The translations under genes and the position numbers were made by a program. Positions 24,990 through 39,900 of a DNA stretch of 64,000 nucleotides are shown here, in pieces. The first letter of the stretch is position 1; every line of letters begins with the position of its first letter. Below the pieces are notes generated by a model. It did not search any database, was not told the DNA's origin, and saw nothing but the letters and a program-made list of their open reading frames with translations. Location: positions 54,570,096 through 54,634,095 of the forward strand of contig CANTUZ010000003.1 in NCBI GenBank assembly GCA_947846985.1. The letters are read 5' to 3'. This DNA is from Fratercula arctica. Taxonomy: Eukaryota > Chordata > Aves > Charadriiformes > Alcidae.

Positions 24990-27900
24990 GTAAGAAAACT
25001 CTTATCTATCTGAGCACTTTTGTTTGAGTTTTATCTGCTGATACAAATAAAGGAGATGTGATCTCCTGGACTTCTCCACAGTGATAGCGATGCATACTGC
25101 TCCACTGCTGCTCTGCCCTCAGCTTGTCAGCTCCCCGGACGGAGGCTGTCCTCGTGTCCTGTCACTCTTGGTGTAAATCGCTGTTTCCCCCCGATCCCAC
25201 AGGTCAGAGTGCAAAAAGAAAATACATTTTCAGGGACCCCTGTCTGTCCCTCTGCACAGTGGATCTCAGACCTATGAGGGAGTCTATGGGCAATGTAGGG
25301 CTGAAGTCCCCCCAGCCTCTTCCCAGGCCTCATTAGTGTGAGCAGAGGGAAGACCTGAGCAGAGAGTTTCTATCTGCAAGCTGATTTTGTAGACATATCA
25401 GCCCACTTTACCATCTAGTCCTATGTATTTTGTATCAGTGCCCCCAGAAAAGTTGGAAATAATTTTATTGCAGTTATTACAGAAGTCCTCCATTTGTGAC
25501 TTCTGGGAATGTCTATGAGAACTTTAGCTGGATTAGCACTGGGATCATTTGGGAAGTATGTTGATCAAATATTTAAGAACCAAACGTGGCGATGGTGCTA
25601 ATCTCTCTTCACTCAATTGCATATTTGAACCTTTACAGAATGCCCCTTTTTGTTTTTTTTTTCAGTAGTGATTTCTGATGCACAGCTTGGACAAAGGTCT
25701 GAGCACAAAATGTGCCCTTCCTTCCTTTTTGCTTCCTGACCATCCTCCATAAGCTCCCTTCGTTTCCTTGTCTAATAAAAATGTGCAGAGTTTTGTTCCT
25801 GTGAAGTTTTTAAAGCTGCAGTTAATACAGCTTTTTTTTTTTTTTTTCCCTCAAACTGATTGCGGAGGCTTTTTGTGTGTGTTTTGTCACATAATGACAT
25901 ATTCCCTGAGTCCATTTCTAGGAATCTTGAAACTTACATTGTTTTTCTTCACATATACTTATTTCTAAGAACCATTATTTCTCTTTACTTCTCAGTGTTC
26001 AGTGCACTTTGACTTAATGTTGTGTACCAGTTTCCAGAAATAGTTGATACATGGAACATTTTAAACCACGTTGACTATTTACCAAATACACAAAACTTCT
26101 TTAAAAATTAGTTAATGTGTTGTATCTTCCTTTGTTCGATGCAAAATAGATTCTGTATAAATTTCCTTTGTCACTAATGGCTTACTAGTTCAGTTAAATT
26201 GCTGCAAATTAAAATTCCTGTGGGTAGTTCAAATGATAATCTATGAATTATCAGTGACATCTGTGACTACAGCTGTTTCTATCAGTTTAAAAATTTAGAT
26301 CCTCTAAATAAACAAACCTATTAGATCTTAACAAGGAGCCCTGCTGCCACAGCTCCATATACAAAATGTTATTCTTTTAAGTCTTAGTTGTTTTCCCTTT
26401 TATTCGGGTGTTAAATTCAAAACTGTACTAGTTTGAAATTACTTACAAAAAGTTGACAGGTAGACACATTTGTGCTTTTGCTAAAAGGATAATTTATTTA
26501 TTTTTAAACAAAACCTCTGTCAATGTACCATGTCATCCAACATTAGCTTAGGTTTTCTTGCTGTGTGGCTTTTAACAACGAATAATCATCTTTCCCTTAA
26601 TGAAGCGTGATGAAAACCAACACCTCTGCAAAACAAGCATGTCTCTTACCTCCAGAAAAATTAAAATAATTGCATCCTGCATAGGGAAGTTTTTCTTCAC
26701 CAGGGAAAAGCCCAGCCCAAGTGAGAAGAGAATATGGCCAGCTTGGTAGGGATCTGCTACTCTGCTAATGCTGCCATTAAGGATCAAAACGTATTCACCT
26801 TGTTGTCAGTGTTAAAATTCTCACTGACTGCAGTAGATGCTGAAATGGAAACGTGGATATAAACAGAGATTTTCTCAATGGTAAAGAATGTTTTACTTGC
26901 TGTGTAAATTCTGCTACTTTACCAATGTATCTTACTTTGTAAGGAAAGCTCATTTCTGCTTAAATGCCTCAAGTTGGCTTGTGTTTAAAGACAAAGTTCC
27001 TCTGAAGAAAATTTGAGTTTAGGTGAGACGAAATATTTTTTAAGGCCTTGCCTAAAGCTGGAATCTAGGGCTGCTGAGTTTTGAATGGCCCCCTGCCAGG
27101 AAGGGGCAGCTGAAGACCATGTCTTTCAATACTTGGCCAGGAGCAAAGTGAGGGGGCTTTGCCAAGAGAGTGAAGCGCTCTCTAAGAGCAGCACTGAACT
27201 TTCTGGGGCGACATCAGCCCTGTGAACCTTCCCTGAAGTGGCACCGGCAGGGATGTTTCCCCTGAGAGGGGCATACTTTTGAGCAGCAAAGCATTCAGTG
27301 TAATTAGCTGAACTCCTTGTGCAGGCTCAGTAGAGTCACTTGTCGGCAGTGAAGGGCAGAAGGGGGAGGGCCAGGTGCTCCCGAGCTTGTCTGTGTTATG
27401 CTTGCGGCAGCTGAAGAGAAGGATGTTTCTCAGAGCAGCCAGAAACCCGCTTCTTTGGTTAAGTGGAAAGCATTCACTCAGTCCATTTGTTTAATGCTTT
27501 AGCTGGCAGTACTTCAGATTTGTTTGCGTACCCATCTGTCCTGTAACTTTTCCTTGCATTTAAGAGATCCAGAAGGAGAGACTGTTGTGCTGTGGATTGG
27601 CAAAAATGGTCTGTATGTGTGTATGTCTGGCCGTGTGTGACTACCAATTAAATACAGAAGAAAAAGACGTTTCTTCAGCCTTGTCCTCAATGATGAGTCA
27701 CAAGGGCTCTCTCCTAGCGCTGGGCATCTGATCCCCAAACGGTGGTACCTCATCTCCCACTGCTTCAGGTTTACACAGTCAGATCTTGCAAAGACAATTT
27801 CTGGCAAATGATTCAGGGAACTTAGTGTATATTGGTACTGAAATCATGTCCCTCCCCAGTTAATCACACCTGTTTAGACTCAAATCGAGAACAAATATGA

Positions 27901-30900
27901 GACGCTTTCTTGGTTATATATTCGGATCAATACAGTTGACGGATAAGGTAAATACAGACCCAGTTTACAGTGGTGTGGAAGATGAGAATGAATTTTATCT
28001 GTATCCATGTTACTTTGGGGATTGGTTGCAGAGGTTATTAGCAAGGGCATTTTATTACTACATATTTAATCGTGGGGACTTTATTTGGTGATGTACTTTA
28101 TTTAAGGATTATAAAGCAATGTGCAATTCCATCTCTTCTGAAAATACAGTGGTCATTGCTTGTGATACTTCTTATAATAAACCTCTCCCACTTAGAAGTA
28201 TTTCTTCTCTACCCAAGTTCAAAGGCTTCCTGGATCTTTTAATAATAATACTGACATGAATGAGGCAGTAGTAGTTTAATAATTTTCCAATTCAATGTCA
28301 GTTCATATTTTGTGTCATTTAGGAACACAGGATTTACATGGACATGGTGCATCATTGTGTTTATCTACTTGCTGTTGCAGACACCTCCAGCCTTTGTCAT
28401 CAGCTGAATGAACTTGAAAAATGGCATTTTTTGACCCTGTTCCTTTAACCTTGCTGGCAGGCTATTCCAGAACTTTGTGCTATGGGTTAAAAAAATCTTC
28501 CTCTGCCTGCCTAAAATAATTTAATGCTAGTTGGTACTAATTTTTCCTGTTCTATCCTCGTGTTAGTTTAAAGGATACTTTTTCCAGCCCTGGCGTATAC
28601 CCTCCTGTGGTTTACAGACAGCAATCAGATTACCTCCCAGCTTTCCTTTTACTAGCTAAACCAGCAACTCTCGTTATAAAACAGCCAATCCATTCTTCTG
28701 AAGATCTTAAGAAACCTTCTGCTACTATGTTTGGGTTTGAGGTAACTTTCACAATATTTTGATGCTGCCTTCTTTCTTCCAGGGTCTGCCTGTCCCACTT
28801 GATAATTCTTTTGCTTAAGGATCCCTAACCAACTCTTGATGTTCCAGCCTGCTAACCACTGTTTATAACCCACCAGTAAAACACTCCATCTCTTTTAGTT
28901 CCCTGTTTGCCACACACCCAGTTCAGGTTTGGATTGACTCCTGGGATTCCTGTAGCGGCAGATGATGTATCAGTCTGCCATTAATCAAGCAAAAAGCACA
29001 GGGTCAGTTGCCCAGCATTTTAAGTCCAAAGATCTGAAAGCTCTCTTCATATACATTTTCCTATGCATTGCATCTTTACACTGGAAAAGAGGATTGGAGA
29101 AGAATTCTGTGCTTAGAAAACAATTCCTTAGAAAAGAAAACGGAAGAGCTGGTTTGGAAAGCAAATGCATCGGTCTAGACTGAGGTTACTAGTGAGGGTC
29201 AGTCTCGGGACCAATTGTTAATGTTATATTGTGGTCTGTCCATAAAACCAAGGAGTGAATAAGTGAAATATTTTAATGACATAAAACTGGGAACCAACAA
29301 CACAGGGAAGTATCAGTGTAGGTAAAATAAACAGCCAACAGAAATGAAATGACAAGTCATTGTACTCAGTGGGAGTTTATTATTAGGAACTTACAGTAAG
29401 AATTTTTGCTACAAACTGAGGCAAAATTTATTACATGATTTGTAGGCTGATTATAAGCTCCCATATGAACTGCTGGGAAGAACACAAACATTGTCCTAAA
29501 ATGTATCCAGAGAGGAATTTCTGATAGAGTTTGAGAAATATACTTTTAAAATGAGATTTCACTTCGGACATCTGAGCCAAAGCCACGTTAGATTTGCTTA
29601 AAAAGAAGGAAGCCTGATGACTATTGCAAATGTACAACAGAATTGATGGCAGTCTTGAGAATGTGGCTAACAAGATAATAGACTGACTGTCAGGATGTCT
29701 GTTGTCCATCAAATGATGGAATACACAGAGATGTAAACAAGACATTTGTAGTATTCTATAATGTGGCTGTACAAACAGGAGTATGTCCAAACACAGCAAT
29801 GAAAGATATAGAGAGCATGCACTAAACAGATGGTGCTGATAATGATTTTAGCTGAGCATATGGATAATGTTAACTACTAAGACACATGGTGGAAGAGAAT
29901 AAATAATAAATTAATTTATTATAAAAAAAAAAAATTGCTAGGAGAGTTTTGGTTTTGCGTGTCAGTTCTCTCACTTCTGGGTGGTTCTGCCTCAGCCAGT
30001 ATTCCTAGTTTGAGTGCATTAAAGTTTTTAAGATTTTCTTACAAAACTGAAGCTCAGATACGGTGATTCTCATACTTTCATTCTCACTAGTCACCCCATC
30101 TTTGTCCTGTGTTCAACATCTTTGGAAGTACCTTTCTTGTTTCACCATGTTGTTATTAAATTGAACTATCCAGACCACACAGCAGCTTCACTTCTTTCCT
30201 TCTCTTCTAATTTCATGGAGAAAAAGCCCCAAACAAGCAAACCTCAGAAAATTTGGCCTTAGGTAATACTGCAAGTTTTATGCTTTCTGACTTACAAGGC
30301 CTAGGTCTCTGTGCTAACTAATCCTTTTCTTCCATTTCTAGTTGCCTATAGATTGTTGAATTGAGATATTTATTCAACCAGTTACATCTAAGATGATTTT
30401 TATACCTCTGATTTAAAGAAATGCCAAATCCCTCTGCTTCCTGATTCCTGAATTCTTCAATCTGAGTTCTCCGATGTAATTTTTCTTAATCCCTTATTTA
30501 CCCCAGGTTTGTTCCCTTAAAAATTGAGAGCCACAGTTGTAGACCTAACACTCCTTACCCTTTCATTTAGTCAATTAGATTGGACGAATTGATGATTTGA
30601 GTTTAGGAGTACCTTTTTTCTTTTTTTTGGTAACATCCTCCCCTCTCACTGAAACCAAAGCTAAGAGAGTTACTGTACAACAGAAGAACGGGTCATTTTA
30701 TTAAGATATTGGATGCTTCAGCTGGGAAGTCAGTTTTCTAGTATTATCACATTTCCTCTTCGGTCTTCACATGGAAAGCTATGCTTCTGCCACGTACTTT
30801 GTAACAATGATGTGGCTGAGGTAATATGACTCTCTCTTAGGCATGTGTCCTGATCCAGATGTGACCTTGGGGCATTTGTAGGCTTCACACTATCCATCCC

Positions 30901-33900
30901 AGAAAACAGTGCATCTCAAAAAGCAACCCTTTTTTTAGCAATGCTACTTTTTCATTTCTTTACAATCCACCACAGCATCAATTATTACCTATTTTTTGTT
31001 GATATGCTTCCTGTACAAGTCAAAGCAGGTACTGCTGCTGTTATTGCATCTTCATTCTACCCTCCCTGTCCTGTTTTGTTTCATGTCCTGTACAGGCACC
31101 GATCGCTTGTCCAGTTTGCTGCCTAGGCCTCTTCACTCAACTGGCCAGAAGCAACGTCCTCTTTAGATTAAGCACATCACCTGAGTCGGCTCTCTGACCA
31201 CTGTCCTCATCCATATAGGTAATTCAGTCTTGCTCTTCATCTTTCTGTTCTTCAACATTCATGTATGTATTGATGGTATGTCGCCTACCTGACTTTTCTC
31301 TCCTTGTGTTTCAAACCCAAGTACAAAGATTACATAAATTTCCGCCAGCCTTTGCTCCGATTTGAAAAAACTCCTTTGTAAAGATTTTCAGTAGTCTCGT
31401 TATCTCTAACTCAAAATGCTTGTTGATAGTTTTGCAATAATACTAGAAAAAGAGATGACCAAGCAGGGCTTTGATTTGCTTAGAGGCCAAGGTTAGACCA
31501 TCAAGTCTGCTCCATCAGTGTCTGAATAAAAGGTATCATGCATTGAATATATGCTATTTCCTACTTTCTGAACTTCGATAAAAATCTCATCATAAGACAA
31601 TAAATAGTGAGAGCACATAAGAACTCTTGGGTCCTGGAGTTAGTTTTATTTGACTGTTTCTAGGCTAGAAATAATCTATTTCTATTTCCCAGGACGCTCA
31701 ACATTGTAAACTTGTGAAATGGATAGGGATGATCACTACAGCACATTGATGTAAGCGCAAACAGTATAGCCTGACATGAAACTTTCACCAAGACACTAAT
31801 CCAATGCCTGCTTTCAGGATAGTTTTATGGTCAGATTCTGCCTTCTGATAGACAAAACACAACCTCAGCTGATTCTGGAAGTTTTCTGTTATCGTAAGGA
31901 AAATGTTTCTCCCATTTAGAAACTCCTCTTACATGAGTGCCTATAGATAAAATTAAGATGTGCGTCATTCTGTGTAACTGTTAAATCTCAGTTCAGCAGT
32001 GAATATCTTTGTTGTAGTTTCAGTACTGCTACACATAAGGTGGATTTGGAGGGGGAGAATTAATTCTACTGGACCAATGAAGACAATTTCAGGAGGTCAT
32101 TCCAGCTTCCAGGCCTATAAGTCCTTCGAGAGGAGCTTGCAGGAAAGGTTATGTGCCCAAAGCTTGCATGACTTTCTGTCCTGTCTATATCGATAGTCAT
32201 TTTCTGAATTTCTCTACTGGCCAGACAGTCCTCAGTCAAGGTGGAAAGGGTTTCTGAGTTGCCATCCCCCAATTCCCTGTTTTTTCACTTAGATGTTATT
32301 CCTTTTTTGGGTCATCACTTTTTTTCTCAAATCCTTTGGCTGCCAGCCACCACTGTCTCAACTTCTGTCTGTGGAAGACTTTTTTACTTTACTTTTAACA
32401 AGTTCTCATCTGGCATCGCTTTAGCTCATTTTCTTTCTCACATCTTCACAGCAATTGTCTCAGTAAAACTGAACTAAGGTCACTGTGCCTCTGATTGCAT
32501 GGGCCCTACCCCCTGGTCTGAGGGTTACACCTTCTTCCAGATCACCAGACAGAGATGCAAGAGGCAGAGATATGCATCCTGCAAACTGTTCCACAACTGC
32601 ACTCCCCCGTGAATCTTCAAGGAGAGGCTGCATTTTGGCTTTTACCAGTTTAACACAGTGGTCCTTGAAAAATGGCATCCTATGGTACTGTGCATAGTGT
32701 AGAAGAGGTGGGAAGGATGCAGAGCTCTAACGGTCTCCCCCGCCTCCCCTCCCCAGCTACCCTACCACTCTAAAACATGTAGCATGTTGAACACTGGGTC
32801 CCCAGCAGAAGCTCTTCCTCTCCACATCCTATCACACCACACTACTTGTTAGCGTAAAGCTAGCCTTTGTAACCCCGTGGTATTCCCTTCACTGAGTGTG
32901 GAGAAGGAACAGCAAAAAAGGGGGTGTGAAAGTTTCAGGAGGAGGAGATCACCAGAATGCCAGCAAAGGGCAAGTTCTAGTCAGCTGGTTGCTCTTGAAT
33001 AGTAAATAATCTACTGTACTAAGTGTAAACCACAAAGGGAACACTGGGGAGGAGGCATCCTCTTCCTTTTTCAGTTTGTGTGCAAGATGTCCGCAAAAAT
33101 AATTTTTACAAGTCACTGCTTCCCGTTACCCTGGAGCCAGGTCCCTGCAGACTGTGACTGAGAGTGCTTAACACAGGCACGAAATGCTAAACTAAACAAA
33201 CTCTCTAGGTGACTTCTTTGTATGCAAAATGAAAAGGTATGTTGTTTGGGGACTAGAATCATTCTGTTTAGATTCAACATACGAAACTGGATATATTGCA
33301 GCCTCTTGCACATGCTGAGCCACGCTTGTGAATATTTCACTGCTGTTTATAAAACGAACCAAAAATCAGCTTCATCTCTAAGGCAACTGAATACTACTAA
33401 AATGGAAATAACTTCTGTTTGAATTTGTACTGGAGATTGCTATGATTGTAGAATAATAACCTAATGGCGACTGAAAAGAACTGGAATATTTTTTCCCGAC
33501 TCAGCCCTCTGTATCAGATTGCTCAATACTATTGACTAGTCAAAACGCAAAATTTAAATGGCTTTAACCTCCACATCATAGTTGCAAAAAATGCTATCCC
33601 TGCTGATTCTAGGAACATAGCAGAGAAAGAAGAGATCTCGGAGACAACAGAAGATGCATTTTTTCAGTGTAAAAAAAAAACACCAAACCCAAAGAGACAG
33701 ATTTCAGTGAAATGAGGAACCATTTTGAGTTCTTAAATTAACGACAAGAAACACAATATCATACATTTGATACAGTATAGATGCCTGTCACCCATTTCCC
33801 CTTATGCTGGAAGTATTGTGAAACCAAAGAACTTAACCACAAAGGCACATTTGTGTAGAGCCTTGTGTAGCGCAATGCTTTTTCTATGAAACGTGAATAT

Positions 33901-36900
33901 GAGAAGAAGAATGACATTCAGCTCTCCTTAGGAGATTTTTCACATCTTGGTAGTTAAGCCCTCTCCTTAACTTCAATAGTTTGATTGATATATTTCTTAT
34001 TAGACTGCTCAGGAAGGAACACGCACGTTCACATGTACTTACTGAGAAAAGTAAGCTGAAAGGTTGACCACCTTTAAACTGCTGTTTCAACTTGTAATCC
34101 ATTTTTACAGGCAGGCTTACAGACTGGAGAAAGCCATAACTTCTTCATGGATCACACTTGCTACAGCCAGCCAGGACCCTTCTGCCTCTCAGTATTTCAA
34201 CAATGTGTTTATTCAGTAGCTGGAGCTGGGGATCAATGAGTTGTGTCAATTGGAACCTCAGACTTTGCCTTTCCAGTGGTATAGAAGTGCGGTGTATGCC
34301 AATGCAGGACAAAGTGCATTATGGTGGTGAATGCTAAAGATTATAAACTATGTTCTCCAGCAAAAAAAAAATCCCTAATCACTTGTATTTCCTTGCAGAG
34401 GCTGATGAAGAGTGGCAAGGACTTGATGAAAATGTTGCCCATGTCCCCTTCTTTGCGGAGCGCTACCCTGAGGATGAAATGATCAAAAGGTCAAAGATGT
34501 TTTATGAGCTTCTTAATAAGAGGCGGTCCGTCAGGTTTCTCAGTGATGAGCCGGTCCCCAGGGAGGTTATCGATAATGTCATCAGAACAGCAGGTATGGT
34601 TCGGAGTGGTTCAAGGTCTGGAAAAAGAAAAAAAAGGATTAGCATTGCTGTTCAACTGTGTAAAAGTGGTGTGGGAAAGCCAAAGGAATTGGCATTTGGT
34701 TTTCCTAGATTCACCAGTAGCTGTAATGAATAAGCACCCGTTGATTGATTGGAAATTACTCAGCTTGAACAACTATATGTCAGGGACTGGTTTGGAGCAT
34801 TCCCAGTTCCTCTGTTTGCAGTGCACCCAAAAGGGAAAAAGAGCATTTCAACAGCATGAAACAAAACATTTCATTTTTAAGCTTTAAAAGATGTTATTTA
34901 AAATAAAATTGATGTACAGCTTAGTGAAACATCTTTCAAATAGAAATATTGAAGTTTTTTCTCTCAAAAATGTCAAACCATGTGTACCTCGCACGCTTTA
35001 TAATTTCATTCATTATGATGATATTTATCATGTGGGGGTTTTGTTTGTTGGTTTTTTTTTCTCCAAACAAATTGATTAAATTGTCCCAGAAGTGTGAAAT
35101 ATTTCAGTTGACACAAATTGTTGGGGTTTATTATGGGGAAAAAGGTTTCAGTCCTGAACAAAAAACCTTTTCCAGTTCTTTCAGCATCAGTGCTGGGTCC
35201 CTATTGTGTATGAATGGAGACTTATGCTGAGGACTCTGATCGAGGTTATTTGACTGAGTGTCAGAAAAGAATCTCCCTCCCCCCCTTTTTTTTTTTGGAT
35301 AACTTGTGTTTCAAACCATTACTGTAACGGCCTAATCTCATCTCTGCTTTAGTAACATCGACTTCAGTCAGGAGTGGGTTTGACCCTTATTATTTCTCCT
35401 CTATGTACCAGTTGCTGTTAGTATAGAAAATATTCACAAGCTGCCTTAGAGAAAAGTTCAGTAGTCTCTAGCAGGATTAATAATATAGAGATTGTGAGCA
35501 ATTGGTGTGTGTTGTTTTCCCTTTAAAGGCTGTAAGCAGCTTTGTTACTGCACTATAACAAGTCTCCATCTTCCTCTAATTAGCTGGGAGTCATTAAAAC
35601 ACTGAGCATGTTTTGGCAAATGCAGCAAAACGAACAAGCCTGGAGTGCAGAGGAAGTACTTAGTAACCCTGAATGCTTTGGGCTGTGCGGAGGAAAAGAA
35701 AACAAAGCAAACCATAAATGTCACCAGATCCTCCCCAAACCTGAGGAGAAGCAAGGTTCACGGTATAAACATGTTTTAATATAAAAGATGTTTCAAGGTG
35801 CTTATTCAGTGTTTCTTAAACTGAAATCACTGCTTAGATAAGGAAATACAGTATCTGTTCAAGACCCTCAAATATTTTAAAAATGTGTATGAGGGGCTAG
35901 AGAGACCTGAACAGTGTTCTTGACCTATTTCTCTGTGAGGTTGTACACAAAACTATATTCTTCATCTGGCTTTCATCTGCTAGGCAGTTAAAATATTCTC
36001 CAGTGGTGCTGGTGTGGAGTAATCAAGGCTGAATAAGCAAATGCAGACTTAATATGTGCACACCTACATCCACCAGCTGTCTTTGGGACAACAAACTCAA
36101 ACTTGTATGCTATGTGGCAGATGTCTGCATTGTGCAGCTCCTCATCTTTGTCAGTCAGCGACAGATTCCTGCAGGTGTTCGCCTCGCCTTGTTTCCCTGA
36201 AAGCCATTAGCTTTGCCCTTCAGCTAAAACCACATCTCAGAGCTGGTTGCCTATTCAGGCAGTGTGTTGCTTTGGGTATAACGCTTTGCATTAACATTAC
36301 TGTGTGCATTTATTGCACCATAATACCGCCTCATCATCAGAACCACAAAGGAATTTTTACAAATCCCTAACTCTGGTTTCCTGTAAGATGGCTGTGTGAA
36401 AAGACTAACCTCTGTCATTGAATAGGACATTCTTGGAGAAAGTAGTGAGCAGGATTGCCTGCCAGAATTTGTCTCAGTCCTTTTCTTCTCATCTCATCAA
36501 CTTGCTTTCCCATTGCTCTGCTGGTCAGCCTGAAAGCCCTCAGGGAAGAGCTGATACTTCTCACTGCGCACCCTCCCTCAGCGTTGTGCCAACTGGGCTT
36601 TCATCTTTCCCTGGTTTTGTACTAAGGTACCTCACCCAGTGGAGCGCACACCGAGCCCTGGACCTTTGTGGTAGTGCAAGATCCATATTTAAAACATAAG
36701 ATCCGTGAGATCGTGGAAGAAGAAGAAGAAATCAACTACAAAAAAAGGATGGGAGACAGATGGGTTAATGACCTGAAAAGACTGAGGTATGAAAAATTCA
36801 CTTGGTTAAGGGGACTGAAGGGAGCTGTGCTTTGGTCTAGGAAAGAGTATATTGGGAAGTTTGTCATGCTTCTTTTAATTTTTTGGCCACCTCCCCTTTA

Positions 36901-39900
36901 TTTTTTTTTTTCCCCCGTTTCCCTCCTTATTTTCAGGAAGAAAGAAACCAAACTGAAAATATTCAGCTCAATTCTAAAACCTTCATTTTTAAAAATGTTC
37001 TTTTAAGTCCTTAAACTCTGCACGGTTTTCTGGTGCTGCTCAGGAGGGCAGCTGTAAATATTTCTTACTTCTTGATCACAGAAAAAGAAGGAAGGTGGGC
37101 TCAGAGAGTTGCCAGGGTCACTATATTGTGGCCCTTTTGCTAATTTACAGCTGGGAAGAAGAAACTCCTGTCTGAGGAAAGTGGAATTCCCACCCTGGAG
37201 GAGCTGAAAAAAAAAAAATTACTATCTGTATATGTTAATTCCAGCTACCTGGTTCTAAGGGTCAGGTGAGATGAACTGGACTGATACACACAAAAGAAAA
37301 ACTCACTATGCCTGTGTGTTTCAGTCTTACCAGAATAAATACGGAATAAGTCACTCTGATGTCCAGCACACCCTTTCCTGTTGAGTGGCTTTGTCTTGAT
37401 TCTCAAGATGATGGGATTCTTACTGAACGCACCACAGTTTAGAAAATTGAAGTATTGGAAGAAGCTTGTCTTGAATTCTTCCGGTATCCTTTTCTTCCTC
37501 CCTCTTCCTTTTAATATATTTCTAAGATTCATGTTTGGAAAGAAAAACTCTAAAAAATGTGTAGAATTGTACCTTGGTGGCTGGTTCATAAAACTGACTC
37601 CAGTAAAAAGGATTATATACTCTCCATCTTGAAACTTTTCCAAGCGTTTGGGCCCACCATTTTTTTTTTTTCTATGTAACCTCTGTCGCCATTACCCTTG
37701 TCCCAGTTTTTTCCTGTTGTTTGCCAAACAGTGAAGCCATTGGGAATTTTGCTGCTGACTGAGGTAGCCCCAAAGTCTTGTCCCTATGCAAATAATGAAT
37801 TATGCAATATTTAATTGTTCCAAATGCCCTCCAAAGTCTGACTGACTTGCTTAACTTCACACAACGGGAAGACATCTACTGAGTCTTGGCTTGTCAAACG
37901 AAGCGTATGCACAAAGCTTTATAGGGTTGATTTGCCCTACTTGTTGCTGCTATTTTGTTGTTGTTATTTTATTATAATGTTATATATATATGTATGATAA
38001 TTTGTTATAATGTTATTTTTCAGGTGCTTATGTGCTATGTAAATTTATGTGCCATGTAAACAACTAAAATGTAGTATTTTTTTTTATTTTGAGTGAGAAC
38101 AGAAGAAAGCACTCATTTTTTTTATCTAAATCCGATGTCACAATTGTATATATTGTCATTAAATAAATTGGGAAGCAAATGAATTCTAGCAGGTCTGAAA
38201 TACCCAGGAACAGAATAACATTTTTTTTTCTGTGAGAATATATTTATGTTTACACCATAGGCCAAGAAGTTTTGAACTTTTCTGCCAGCAGTTTTCCCTG
38301 CAATCACAAAAACAAGTTGGCACTGCTGGTAACAGGTGGAGCTGCAAGTCTGCAAAATTCCAGGAATTAAATAATCTCAAGGGCAAATGCTCATGGGGCC
38401 AGTTCATGGATAAGAGGTCAAGAACTACCTTGCGATTGCACTCTTTGGAGTGAGCGCATCAAGTCCTGAGCTGAATCTGTTAAAACTGAGAACGCTAATC
38501 AAGCGCTTTTTTTTTTCCACAGAAATGCTTCTATTTAAACTGATAATACTTAATCCTTTGCAGCAAATGTTCTAAGCTTTAGTCTCCTGCTATAATTGTC
38601 ATGTACATTTTGTGCCCCTTTGCACATGTAAATGTGACTTATGGGAAAGTGAAAAGCTTGCAAAATAAATGTCTTGAACATTATTCTTTTGCAGAACAAA
38701 CTGGATCAAAGAGTACTTGGACACTGCTCCCTATCTGATCCTCATTTTCAAGCAGGTATATGGACGGCTTCCAAATGGCAAAAAGAAGACCCACTACTAC
38801 AATGAAATCAGTGTTTCTATTGCCTGTGGCATCCTGCTTGCTGCACTGCAGGTACGTTGACCAAACTGACACACTGGAAGTCAATATATTGTTTTGGCTT
38901 ACGTACCAAGACTATTCTGCCCAAAAGAGGGTGGAACCCAATTTAGATTTTAACATTACCAGTCCTCTGGATTACTCCAATTCCTGGCAATATGTCTTAG
39001 TTTTGAGTTTTAAAGTTATTCCGCACAGGCCCACATCTGAGAGGGTGATTCCTACCCACAGTGCTGGTTAACAAGAAGAAAAATATAACGCATCTTGCTT
39101 CCAGAGTTGTCACTCTTCTCCCAGCACAGGCTTCTGCCCCTGTGGTTTCTGCCTTATGCTAACAGAGCTGATAGGGTCTGCAGGCTACCCAAGCGTGGCT
39201 GTGCCGTGCCACACCGGCCCCTTCTTTTCAGTAATCCTGAAAAACTGGCTTGACCCCAAATCATTTTTAGTACATGATGCTGGAAAAAAAATGAGGGATA
39301 TGGTTCACAGAACAGGCTGTACTATTTCAAATAGTCTTTCCACGGCATTTATGAAAGTGAACCGATTTCTAAAGCTCAGCTTGTTTGACACCAGCCAGTT
39401 GGATTTTTCTCAGTGGTTACTCAGTGTTCAGTTCTGCTTGTTGTATCTGATGCACTCAAACCAGTGTTTAAATACTGAAGCTACTCCGATAGTTAACTTG
39501 GCCTGTCAGCAGGATAACAGCGAGGTGCCACCTCTTATATTAGGCCAATTTCCTACCAGGAACTGACATTTCTGCTCCGTTCTGTTTTGAGTGACACTTC
39601 CCTTCTCGCATTGCTGCTCCTCAGGAGGATCTTCAGGATAGGAAATATGGGAAGTGCGCAGTGCAGAAGCACATTGCTGGGGTGTTGCTGCTCTGCAGCT
39701 GCACAGAGCTCTGTATTGTCCCTCCATGGAGCTGAGAGCAAAGGGGATGTTCAGGGAAGGGGGTAGAACCAGCATGGTGTCACTAAGGCCTTATACAGAA
39801 GCAGTAGGAGTGATAAGGCTCCACTTTCCCCTCAGCCAGCCCACCATCAGGTGGGATTTCTGAGGCTCCTTACCAAATGTTAGGCATCTTAGTGCTGTCT

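Larger units (their letters stand above)
24990..34398 (+). other. IYD: IYD intron 1
   Basis: A 9.4-kb phase-1 intron, GTAAGA to TTGCAG, the longest of the gene. It holds the old CR1 fragment at about 28400-28870 and a T16 run; otherwise it is unique AT-rich sequence. No alternative coding exon was recognised. Confidence 0.85.

Noticed and set aside
34504..34887. 127-codon + frame overlapping IYD exon 2
   Set aside because: It is a shadow of the exon in another frame and continues into the intron.
39156..39566. 136-codon frame inside IYD intron 4
   Set aside because: No good acceptor and donor pair keeps the IYD frame, and there is no homology to IYD or another family.
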